DNA of 64,000 nucleotides, taken from Streptomyces indicus (GTDB taxonomy: Bacteria > Actinomycetota > Actinomycetes > Streptomycetales > Streptomycetaceae). Both the position numbers and the translations under genes were made by a program. This document shows positions 54,465 to 62,102 of the stretch, one piece after another. The first letter of the stretch is position 1, and each line of letters opens with the position of its first letter. The stretch is from assembly GCF_900100315.1 (NCBI RefSeq), contig NZ_FNFF01000004.1:248001-312000 (forward strand). Direction: 5' to 3'. The notes below the pieces were generated by a model. The model did no database searches, had not been told where the DNA came from, and saw only the letters and a list, made by a program, of their open reading frames with translations.

Positions 54465-54512
54465 CCTCTCCTCGGTGCCCTGCCGGACTCTCCGGAGCCG
54501 TCCGCATCTGAC
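54452..54512 (+). repeat. 14-bp direct duplication spanning the NlpC/P60 stop codon
   Basis: CGTCCGCATCTGAC at 54452-54465, containing the TGA, recurs at 54499-54512 (period 47). Confidence 0.75.
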
Positions 54513-54594
54513 GTTCCGTGCCCTCCTGCGAGGACGCCGAACCGCGGTGACCCGCCCTCCGAATGGGCGAATTCCCGCATAGTCTGCTGACCCC

Positions 54595-54630
54595 ACGCCC
54601 CGCCGTCGACCTGCGTCGATGGCGGGGCGT
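54595..54630 (+). terminator. Hairpin terminator between the two NlpC/P60 genes
   Basis: A perfect 10-bp stem, ACGCCCCGCC (54595-54604) with GGCGGGGCGT (54621-54630), lies 131 bp after the first NlpC/P60 stop. Confidence 0.7.
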
Positions 54631-54954
54631 CGTGTTGCGCCCGGCGCCGGGGCAGCCGTCGTCGGTGATAGCTTCCGCGTCGTTCGTCCCGTACCCGGGC
54701 TTTCCGGGCAGGAGCGGACCTACCGCCGGACGGGCGGGATGTGATGCCTGTGGAGGTTCCGCAGGCCGGAACTGCGGTTCCGGCAGGGGCCGTTGAAGCG
54801 GGAACCCGCCGGGAGCAGTCCGCGCCGCGGACCGCAGACCGGAGGCCCAGCTGGTTCGCAACCGGGCCGGACGTCCGCACTGCCGCTGATCTCCGGCAGC
54901 CCGCCCAGCTGTGAGGGCGGGCGGCAGCGGCAGCAGGAAGGAGAGCCGTACCCC
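54631..54954 (+). promoter_or_regulatory. Leader region of the second NlpC/P60 gene
   Basis: No gene is supported. It contains a perfect hairpin, CCGGAAC-TGCG-GTTCCGG (54766-54783), and other GC-rich inverted repeats. A GGAAGGAGAG ribosome binding site precedes GTG 54955. The length and structure suggest a regulated 5' leader, class not identified. Confidence 0.4.
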
Positions 54955-55998
54955 GTGGCGTCCCATCGCCGTTCCGCTCCGTCCGACCGCTTCGGCAGGT
55001 TCGACCGGGGCGCACGCGTCACCGTCCTGTCCGCCGCCATGGCCACCGCCGCCGCGACGCTCGCCGCAGCACCGGCCGGCGCCGACCCGGGGGAGCCCCG
55101 GACCGGCTCCCGCGCCGAGGTCGACCGCCTCTACGCACAGGCCGAGCGGGCGACGGAGGCGTACAACAAGGCGGACGAGCGGGCCGGGAAGCTGCGCGAG
55201 CAGGTCGACCAGGCCAAGGACCGCCTCGCTCGCGGCCAGGAGCGCATCAACACCATGCGGGGGCAGCTCGGTTCCCTCGCCGGTGCCCAGTACCGCTCCG
55301 GCGGGCTCGACCCGACCCTGGCCCTGATGCTGTCCGAGAACCCGGACACCTACCTGGACAAGGCGGCCACGCTCGACCGGATCACCGACCGGCAGGCCGA
55401 CGAGCTGGCCGAGCTCCAGGACGCCCAGCGCGAACTTGCCCAGGAGCGGGACGAGGCGCGGCGCAAACTCGCCGAGCTGGAGGAGACCCGCAAGACGGTG
55501 GCCCGCCAGAAGCGGATCGTGACGAAGAAGCTGGCCGAGGCGCGCCGGCTGCTCAACGCGATGCCGGACGCCGAGCGGGCCGCGTACGACCGCGCGTCGC
55601 GCTCCGGGCGCACGGACATGGGGACGCCCGCGGTCGGCGGCGCACCCGCATCCGCCCGTGCCGCCTCCGCGCTCGCGGCGGTCCGGCAGGCCGTCGGGCG
55701 GCCGTACATCTGGGGCGCCAACGGGCCGCACGGCTTCGACTGTTCGGGACTCACGCAGTGGGCGTACCAGCAGGCGGGCGTGGGCCTGCCGCGCACCTCC
55801 CAGGCCCAGCGGTACGCCGGACGCCAGGTCTCCCTGGCCGAGGCGCAGCCGGGGGACCTGGTGGCGTACCGCGACGACGCCAGCCACATCGGGATGTACG
55901 TGGGGAACGGGCAGGTCGTGCACGCGCCCTACCCGGGCGCCCCGGTCCGGTATGACCCCGTGGGCATGATGCCGATCTCCTCCGTGACCCGGGTGTGA
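54955..55998 (+). CDS. Secreted NlpC/P60 peptidoglycan endopeptidase (second of pair)
   Basis: 347 aa from GTG 54955 (VASHRR), a paralogue of the preceding gene with the same plan: signal peptide, coiled coil (about 60-220), NlpC/P60 domain with Cys263 (FDCSGLTQW), His311 (SHIGMY) and His323 (VHAPYPG). The domains share obvious identity, including the QYRSGG and YLDKA segments. It is Arg-rich where the first copy is Lys-rich, a sign of old duplication. Confidence 0.93.
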   Translation: MASHRRSAPSDRFGRFDRGARVTVLSAAMATAAATLAAAPAGADPGEPRTGSRAEVDRLYAQAERATEAYNKADERAGKLREQVDQAKDRLARGQERINTMRGQLGSLAGAQYRSGGLDPTLALMLSENPDTYLDKAATLDRITDRQADELAELQDAQRELAQERDEARRKLAELEETRKTVARQKRIVTKKLAEARRLLNAMPDAERAAYDRASRSGRTDMGTPAVGGAPASARAASALAAVRQAVGRPYIWGANGPHGFDCSGLTQWAYQQAGVGLPRTSQAQRYAGRQVSLAEAQPGDLVAYRDDASHIGMYVGNGQVVHAPYPGAPVRYDPVGMMPISSVTRV

Positions 55999-56143
55999 GG
56001 AGCCGTCCGTAGAGCGTGCGCGGTGGGCTGTCCGGTCCTCGGGTCGTGAGGGTGCGGTCGGGCCCTCCGGTCCGCCGGCCGTGAGGCGCGTGCGGCAGGC
56101 CGTCCGGTCCTCGGCCGGGCGGCCTGCCCGTACGATCGTGAAC

Positions 56144-57334
56144 GTGGCGGGTCGAGGGCGTGGGAGAGCGGGCGTTGCGGCACTGGTGCTCGCCGCGCTC
56201 GGCGGCTGTGCCGGGCCGCCCGGCGAGCCCGCCGACAGCCGGGCCGTCAAGGACCTCCTCGACCGCAGGGCCGAGGCGGTGATCGCCCGGGACGCCGGCG
56301 CCTTCCGCGCCACCGAGGCCGACGGGGACGCCGAGGAGCTCGGCGATCTGGCCCAGGTGCCGCTCGGCTCCTGGACGTACGACCTCGTCCGCCTCGAACC
56401 CGCCGGGGACCGGGCTACCGCGACCGTCCGCCTGCACTACCGGATCCGCGGTTACGACCGGGCGCCCGTCACCGCCGACCGCACCGTGAAGCTGGTGAAC
56501 GAGGACGGCGACTGGCTCGTCGCCTCGGACCGGCCCAAGGACAAGGGCGCCGAACAGCTCTGGGAACAGGGCGAGGTGACGGTCGTGCACGGGGAGCGCA
56601 GCCTCGTCCTCGGGGTCGGCCGCGGTGCGGAGAAGCTGCGCGGCTACGCGGAGCTCGCCGACCGGGCCGTGCCCGCGGTGCAGGAGGTCTGGGGGAAGCG
56701 CTGGGCGGGCCGGGTCGTGGTGCTCGTACCGGAGTCGCTGGACGACATGGGGGCGCTGCTCGGCGCGCCGGCCTCCGGCTACCAGGGGATCGCCGCCGTG
56801 ACCACCGGTGAGGCCGGCGGCGGGTCAGGCAAGGCGCCCGCGGACCGGATCATCCTCAACCCCGAGGCGTTCGACGTGCTCGGCGACTTCGGCAAGCAGG
56901 TCGTCCTGACCCACGAGACCACCCATGTGGCCACCCGCTCCGCCACCACCCCCGCGACCCCGCTGTGGCTCTCGGAGGGGTTCGCGGACTGGCTCGGCTA
57001 CCGAGGCTCCGGCCGTACGGCGCCCCAGGCCGCGCCCGAACTCGACCGCGCGCTCGACCGCTCCGAGCTCCCGGTGACGCTGCCCGCGGACGAGGAGTTC
57101 GCCTTCTCGGGCTCCGCCTCGCGCCTGGCCCAGGCGTACGAGAGCGGCTGGCTGGCCTGCAAGATGACGGCCGAGCGCTGGGGCGAGCAGAAGCTGCTCG
57201 CCTTCTACCGGGCGGTCGGCGCGCACGACCGGCGCGAGGGTGCGGTGGAGGACGCGCTGCACGAGGTGCTCGGCACGACGCTGGAGGCGTTCACGCGGGA
57301 GTGGGAGGCGTATGTGCGGCAGGAGTTGAGCTAG
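56144..57334 (+). CDS. Zincin-like (HExxH) lipoprotein, putative metallopeptidase
   Basis: About 396 aa. A short signal ends in the lipobox LGGC. The N-terminal half resembles a small accessory fold. The C-terminal half has HETTH (His257-His261) and downstream WLSEGFADW with Glu278, a gluzincin pattern. GTG 56144 is seven bases after a TACGAT -10-like hexamer, suggesting a leaderless start; GTG 56138 is possible. Peptidase activity is inferred from the motif only. It follows the NlpC/P60 pair on the same strand. Confidence 0.8.
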   Translation: MAGRGRGRAGVAALVLAALGGCAGPPGEPADSRAVKDLLDRRAEAVIARDAGAFRATEADGDAEELGDLAQVPLGSWTYDLVRLEPAGDRATATVRLHYRIRGYDRAPVTADRTVKLVNEDGDWLVASDRPKDKGAEQLWEQGEVTVVHGERSLVLGVGRGAEKLRGYAELADRAVPAVQEVWGKRWAGRVVVLVPESLDDMGALLGAPASGYQGIAAVTTGEAGGGSGKAPADRIILNPEAFDVLGDFGKQVVLTHETTHVATRSATTPATPLWLSEGFADWLGYRGSGRTAPQAAPELDRALDRSELPVTLPADEEFAFSGSASRLAQAYESGWLACKMTAERWGEQKLLAFYRAVGAHDRREGAVEDALHEVLGTTLEAFTREWEAYVRQELS

Positions 57335-57354
57335 CGCCTCCGGGGTGCGGCGGG

Positions 57355-57900
57355 CTACGAGCGGCCCTCGATGCCGCTGCCCTCCAGTTCCGCGATGGCC
57401 TCCGCCAGCCACTTCTTCTCCGCCGTGCCGGTGGCGCGGGCGATGCGCAGCATCCCCCGGCGGAACAGGTCGGGCTCGTCCTCGGCGCGCACCGGCCTGC
57501 CGCCCTCGTAGAAGAAACTCGCCGGCGCCGAGAGGAACTCCTGGCGGCGGCGGAGCACCGCGGCCTGCCCGGCGCGGTCCGGCAGCTGGCCCAGGAACGC
57601 GAGCAGGGTGAAGAAGCGCTGGCCGTCGGTGATGTCGGCGTCCTTCGGCGAGCGCAGCCGCTCGTGCAGGTCGGCGCGGCCCTCGGGGGTGAGGGAGAGG
57701 ATGCGGCGCGGGGCGGCTCCCGAGCCCGGTTCGGTGCGCTGGTCGAGCTTGCCCGCCTTCACGAGCCGGGTGATCGCGGGGTAGAGCGCGCCGTCGCTGA
57801 CCGGGCGGACATGGCCGCTGAGGCCCTGGATGCGGGCCTTCAACTCGTAGCCGTGGAGCGGCTGTTCGCCGAGGAAGCCCAGGATGGTCAGTTCCAGCAC
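57355..57900 (-). CDS. PadR-family transcriptional regulator
   Basis: 181 aa from GTG 57900, with GGGAGA upstream. LTILGFLGEQPLHGYELKARI, SDGALYPAITRLVKAGKL and a basic wing (RRILSLTPEGRADL) form the PadR winged helix. The C-terminal dimerisation helices follow. It is divergent from a MATE transporter across an array of palindromes, the usual arrangement for PadR repressors of efflux genes. Confidence 0.93.
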   Translation of the reverse strand: MLELTILGFLGEQPLHGYELKARIQGLSGHVRPVSDGALYPAITRLVKAGKLDQRTEPGSGAAPRRILSLTPEGRADLHERLRSPKDADITDGQRFFTLLAFLGQLPDRAGQAAVLRRRQEFLSAPASFFYEGGRPVRAEDEPDLFRRGMLRIARATGTAEKKWLAEAIAELEGSGIEGRS

Positions 57901-57973
57901 GTTGTCTCCCGCAGTCGGCGCGTCCGCTGTCCGCGATCCGTTGCCCGTCGTCCGCAGCGCATGATATCTCTCG

Positions 57974-58033
57974 TCGAGGTACCTCGAAACGAGGTATCTC
58001 GAAGGGTGATGCCTCGAATCGAGGTATCTCGAT
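57974..58033. promoter_or_regulatory. PadR operator array between padR-like and MATE genes
   Basis: TCGAGGTACCTCGA (57974-57987) is a perfect palindrome. CGAGGTATCTCG (57990-58001) and ATCGAGGTATCTCGAT (58018-58033) are near-perfect versions. Their centres are spaced 15 and 30 bp. A degenerate half-site pair lies in the intervening position. Confidence 0.8.
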
Positions 58034-58046
58034 ACGAGGGGGAAGC

Positions 58047-59420
58047 GTGGGGCGACAACAGCGGCAGGGCGGCGGCGGGGCGGTGCACCGGCGCAGGCTC
58101 GTGGTGCTCGCGTATCCCGTCTACTTCGAGCTGCTCGCCTCGGTGGCCGCCGGCATCGTCACGATGATCTGGGTCGCGGGCCTGGGCGGTGCGGCCGTGG
58201 CCGCGGTGGCCGTCGCGACCAACGTGGAGAACCTGCTGCTCGGCCTCGCGCTGATCGGCGGGTCCGGTACGACGGTGCTCGTCGCGCACGCGCGCGGCGC
58301 GGGTGACACGGCGGCCCGGCGGCGCGCGGTCGCGGGCGGCTGGGCGGTGTGCGCGGTCCTGGCGCCCGTCGTCGCGGTGGGCGGGTTCCTGCTGCGCGAG
58401 CCGCTCGCCGCGCTCGTGCTCGGCACGGCGCACGGCCCCGAAGTCGCGCTCGCCGCCTCGTACTTCGCGGTCTCGCTGCCCGGCTCGGCGCTGCTCTTCG
58501 CCCAACTCCAGCTGGACGCCGTCCTCAAGGGCGGCGGCGACACGCGGACGCCGATGCGGCTCGCGCTCATGGCCAACGGTCTGATCCTCGTCCTCGACCC
58601 GCTGCTCATCCACGCGTACGGCATCACGGGCGCCGCCCTCGCCATGGTGCTCGGACGCGCGGCCGCACTCGGCTGCGGGCTGTGGGTGCTGCGCCGGCAC
58701 CGGACGGCGGGCGCGCGGGTGCGGGTGGCCCGCGCGGCGCTGCACACCCTGCGCACCGGGCTGCCCATGGGCGCCGACTTCCTGCTGCGGATGGCGGCCA
58801 CGCTCGCGCTGGTGGGGGTGGTCGGGCGGCTCGGGGTGGCGTCCGTGGCCGCGTACGGGATCGCCACGAAGGCGATGTACGTGGCCACCATGGCCTTCTA
58901 CGCGGTGCGCCAGGCGGCCGCGATCCATACCGCCGAGCTGCTGGGCGAGCGGGGCGGGGGCGGTGAGCAGGACGGTCGTGGCGGGCTGGGCGGGGGCGGC
59001 GAGCGGGGCGTGGTGGGGCGGCAGACGGTGCTCGTGGCCGGGGTGCTCGGGACGCTCGCGGCCGCGGTCCTGTTCGTGGCCGCGCCCGCGGTGCTGGCCG
59101 TGTTCGGCGCCGAGGCGGAGACCGCGCGTCAGGGTGCGGTGTTCCTGCGCTGCCTCGGTCCGTATCTGATCCTGCTCGCCTGTTTCATCGCGCTCGGGGG
59201 TGTGCTCGAAGGCGGCGGGCACAGCGCAAAGCTGCTGCGGATCACGGTGCTCGGCGCGGCGGTCCAACTCCCGCTCGCCCACGTCCTGTCCGGCGGCCTC
59301 GGGCTCTCGGGCGTGGCGCTCGCGATGGGGGCCGCGGCGGCCGTGCAGTGCGGGGCGCTCGCCCTGCTGGTGCGCCGGGTGCGTCAGGCGCCCGCGCCGG
59401 CCTTCTCGCGGGCGGCCTGA
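58047..59420 (+). CDS. MATE-family efflux transporter
   Basis: 457 aa from GTG 58047. About twelve membrane helices are arranged as two similar halves, separated by a Gly-rich cytoplasmic loop (about 305-325). LKGGGDTRTPM and LEGGGHSAK are the paired MATE-type loop motifs. It exports cationic compounds with Na+ or H+. Probably repressed by the divergent PadR protein. Its 3' end overlaps the convergent GT87 gene by 37 bp. Confidence 0.88.
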   Translation: MGRQQRQGGGGAVHRRRLVVLAYPVYFELLASVAAGIVTMIWVAGLGGAAVAAVAVATNVENLLLGLALIGGSGTTVLVAHARGAGDTAARRRAVAGGWAVCAVLAPVVAVGGFLLREPLAALVLGTAHGPEVALAASYFAVSLPGSALLFAQLQLDAVLKGGGDTRTPMRLALMANGLILVLDPLLIHAYGITGAALAMVLGRAAALGCGLWVLRRHRTAGARVRVARAALHTLRTGLPMGADFLLRMAATLALVGVVGRLGVASVAAYGIATKAMYVATMAFYAVRQAAAIHTAELLGERGGGGEQDGRGGLGGGGERGVVGRQTVLVAGVLGTLAAAVLFVAAPAVLAVFGAEAETARQGAVFLRCLGPYLILLACFIALGGVLEGGGHSAKLLRITVLGAAVQLPLAHVLSGGLGLSGVALAMGAAAAVQCGALALLVRRVRQAPAPAFSRAA

Positions 59421-60658
59421 GCGGGCAGGGCGGGGCGCGGGGCGGGTTCGGGGACCGTCTGGCGCCACAGGCGGCGACCGGCGCTCAGCGCGGCGGCCGC
59501 GAGCAGGCCGTTGCGCACGGTCAGGAGCGTGATGCCCCACGGGTCGCTCGCCGCGACATGCGAGAACCAGATCGGGAACTCGAGGAACGAGACCCCCGTG
59601 GCCGCGAGGACCAGGACGGCCGGCAGCCGCATCCGCCCCGTGCGGAAGACCAGGCAGACCGCGGCCAGCCCCACCAGCCACAGCAGGTACTGCGGGCTGA
59701 TCACCCGGCTCGTGACCGTGAACAGGAGCACCGCCGTGAAGGCCGCGTCCGCGGGCGTCGACGGGGCCCAGGCGCGCGCCCGCAGCCGCCACAGGAGCAG
59801 CCAGGCGCAGGCCAGGACCGTCAGGACCTGCGCGAGGGCGGTCACGACGGGCACGTACGGGCCGAGGAACTCCACCGAGCCGTAGTTGAGCTGCATACGG
59901 CCCGGCCAGCCGAAGTGGCGGGCCACATGGAACGGCAGGGCGCCGAGCGACTCCACCTCCGTGCCGCGGTCGCGCTGGAAGGACAGGAAGGCGAGCGCGC
60001 CCGGCATCGTGACCGTGAAGGCCAGCGTCAGGGCGAGGGCGGCCGCGAGCGCGGTGGTCCAGGCGCGGCGGGTGGCGCGGCCCCGCGGCGTGCCGACGAG
60101 GAGCAGCGCGGGCCACACCTTGAGCAGGGCGCCGAGTGCGATCAGGGCGCCCTGGACGCGGGGGTGCCGGGCGCCGGCGAGCAGCGCGGCGACGGCGACG
60201 GCGGTGACGAAGAGGTCGTAGCGGGCGTACGCGGTCGGCCCGAGCAGCGGGGCACCGGCGACCCAGACCCAGGCGCCCGCGGCCGACTTGCCCGGCCGCC
60301 CGGCCGTGTACCGCAGCAGCCCGAGCACCACCGCGTCCGTGAGGAAGGCGAGGACGAAGAACGCCGCGGAGTACGCGAGGAACGGCAGCAGCGCGGGGGA
60401 GAGGACGGCGAGGGCGGCGGCCGGCGGGTACTGCCAGGTGACGTCGTCCAGCGGGAACGTTCCGGTGCGCAGGATCTCGTACCAGCTCTGGTAGATCACC
60501 TCGACGTCCGCCGTGACGTCCGGGCCCGGGGCCGTGAACGCCTTGAACACCCACAGCAGGAGCAGCGCGCGGGTGGGCAGCCAGACGGCCAGGAGGCGGA
60601 CGGTCAGGGGGAGTTGCGCGAGAGCGCGGAGCGGGGCGGGTCGCGGTGCGGACGTCAT
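59384..60658 (-). CDS. GT87-like polyprenol-phosphate mannosyltransferase
   Basis: 424 aa, with about ten membrane helices. Acidic PDVTADVEVIYQSWY lies in the first large loop, consistent with the catalytic Asp region of GT-C enzymes, followed by TWQYPPAAALAVLSPAL. This matches actinobacterial GT87 (DUF2029) proteins that use polyprenol-phosphate mannose outside the membrane. Its proximity to pimB' supports a lipoglycan or phosphoinositol mannoside role. Confidence 0.82.
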   Translation of the reverse strand: MTSAPRPAPLRALAQLPLTVRLLAVWLPTRALLLLWVFKAFTAPGPDVTADVEVIYQSWYEILRTGTFPLDDVTWQYPPAAALAVLSPALLPFLAYSAAFFVLAFLTDAVVLGLLRYTAGRPGKSAAGAWVWVAGAPLLGPTAYARYDLFVTAVAVAALLAGARHPRVQGALIALGALLKVWPALLLVGTPRGRATRRAWTTALAAALALTLAFTVTMPGALAFLSFQRDRGTEVESLGALPFHVARHFGWPGRMQLNYGSVEFLGPYVPVVTALAQVLTVLACAWLLLWRLRARAWAPSTPADAAFTAVLLFTVTSRVISPQYLLWLVGLAAVCLVFRTGRMRLPAVLVLAATGVSFLEFPIWFSHVAASDPWGITLLTVRNGLLAAAALSAGRRLWRQTVPEPAPRPALPAQAAREKAGAGA

Positions 60659-60711
60659 GTGTGCCTTGCCCGGATATGTGCTGAGTGTGAGCCGTCATGA
60701 TGCCGGTGCGC

Positions 60712-60808
60712 GCCGGGGTGTGGGGTGAGGCGCGACGGGCGGGCCGGGGTGCGGGGCGAGGCGCGGGCCGGGGTGGGAGGTGAGGTGCGAGCCGGGGTGC
60801 GGGGGTGA
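60712..60808 (+). repeat. Degenerate ~24-30-bp tandem repeat upstream of pimB'
   Basis: About four copies of a unit like GCCGGGGTGCGGGGTGAGG lie between the divergent GT87 and pimB' genes. No gene was seen in 60659-60881. Confidence 0.65.
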
Positions 60809-60881
60809 GGAGCGTCGGCGGGTGGCGCGGGGTGCGGTGGGGAGCGCGGCCTGCGGACGGCTTCGGCTACTGTCGGCGTCG

Positions 60882-62024
60882 ATGCACAAGACCCTGATCG
60901 TCACGAACGACTTCCCGCCCCGCCCCGGCGGCATCCAGGCCTTCCTGCACAACATGGCGCTGCGGCTCGACCCCGAGCAGCTCGTCGTCTACGCCTCCAC
61001 CTGGAAGCGCAGCCGCGAGGGCGTGGAGGCCACGGCCGCCTTCGACGCGGAACAGCCCTTCAAGGTCGTACGCGACCGTACGACGATGCTGCTGCCGACC
61101 CCGCGCGTCACCCGCCGGGCCGTCTCGCTGCTCAAGGAGCACGGCTGCACCTCGGTGTGGTTCGGTGCCGCGGCGCCGCTCGGCCTGATGGGCGGCGCGC
61201 TGCGCAAGGCGGGCGCGAACCGCCTGGTCGCCACCACGCACGGGCACGAGGCGGGCTGGGCCCAGCTGCCCGCCTCCCGCCAACTCCTGCGCCGGATCGG
61301 CGAGTCCACGGACACGATCACGTATCTCGGCGAGTACACGCGCTCGCGGATCGCCGCCGCCCTCACGCCCGAGGCGGCCGCGCGGATGGTCCAACTGCCG
61401 CCCGGCGTCGACGAGAAGACCTTCCACCCCGGCTCGGGCGGCGCCGAGGTGCGCGCCCGGCTCGGGCTCAGCGAGCGGCCCGTGGTGGTGTGCGTCTCGC
61501 GGCTCGTGCCGCGCAAGGGGCAGGACACGCTGATCGAGGCGATGCCGCTGATCCTCGCGAAGGTGCCGGACGCGGTGCTCCTGATCGTGGGCGGCGGCCC
61601 GTACGAGAAGGAGCTGCGCAAGCTGGCCGCCGAGACGGGCGTGGCCGGCTCCGTGCACTTCACGGGGGCGGTGCCGTGGAGTGAACTGCCCGCGCACTAC
61701 GGGGCGGGCGACGTGTTCGCGATGCCCTGCCGTACGCGCCGCGGCGGCCTGGACGTCGAAGGGCTCGGCATCGTCTACCTGGAGGCCTCGGCGACCGGCC
61801 TGCCGGTCGTGGCCGGCGACTCGGGCGGCGCGCCTGACGCGGTGCTCGACGGCGAGACCGGCTGGGTGGTGCGCGGCGGCTCCCCCGAGGAGGCCGCGGA
61901 CCGCGTCACGACGCTGCTGCTCGACCCCGAACTGCGGGCCCGGATGGGCGAGCGGGGCCGGGAGTGGGTGGAGGAGAAGTGGCGCTGGGACCTGCTCGCG
62001 GAGAAGCTGAAGCAACTGCTGTGA
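60882..62024 (+). CDS. pimB: Phosphatidylinositol alpha-mannosyltransferase-like GT4 enzyme (PimB' family)
   Basis: 380 aa, GT-B fold. The N-terminus is LIVTNDFPPRPGGIQAFLHNMA. The donor domain has SRLVPRKGQDTLIEA, GGGPYEKELRKLA and the EGLGIVYLEASATGLPVVAG motif. From memory it closely resembles mycobacterial PimB' (Rv2188c), which adds the second mannose to PI-mannoside, and the flanking genes agree. ATG 60882 is preceded by TACTGT eight bases upstream, so the mRNA may be leaderless. The exact acceptor in this organism is inferred. Confidence 0.88.
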   Translation: MHKTLIVTNDFPPRPGGIQAFLHNMALRLDPEQLVVYASTWKRSREGVEATAAFDAEQPFKVVRDRTTMLLPTPRVTRRAVSLLKEHGCTSVWFGAAAPLGLMGGALRKAGANRLVATTHGHEAGWAQLPASRQLLRRIGESTDTITYLGEYTRSRIAAALTPEAAARMVQLPPGVDEKTFHPGSGGAEVRARLGLSERPVVVCVSRLVPRKGQDTLIEAMPLILAKVPDAVLLIVGGGPYEKELRKLAAETGVAGSVHFTGAVPWSELPAHYGAGDVFAMPCRTRRGGLDVEGLGIVYLEASATGLPVVAGDSGGAPDAVLDGETGWVVRGGSPEEAADRVTTLLLDPELRARMGERGREWVEEKWRWDLLAEKLKQLL

Positions 62025-62034
62025 GGCATGGGTG

Positions 62035-62063
62035 AGGGGTCCTGCTCGATGAGCGGGACCCCT
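62035..62063. terminator. Hairpin between pimB' and the convergent acyl-CoA synthetase gene
   Basis: A 13-bp stem with one G-T pair (62035-62047 with 62051-62063) encloses GAT, followed by T residues. Confidence 0.8.
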
Positions 62064-62102
62064 TACGCATGTCCGTAGCCGGATCGGCTGCCAGGAGCAG
62101 GA

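Noticed and set aside
53117-54954. c-di-AMP (ydaO-type) riboswitches before the NlpC/P60 genes
   Set aside because: Wall-hydrolase context suggested it, but I could not find the conserved ydaO core segments as I remember them, so I only report structured leaders.
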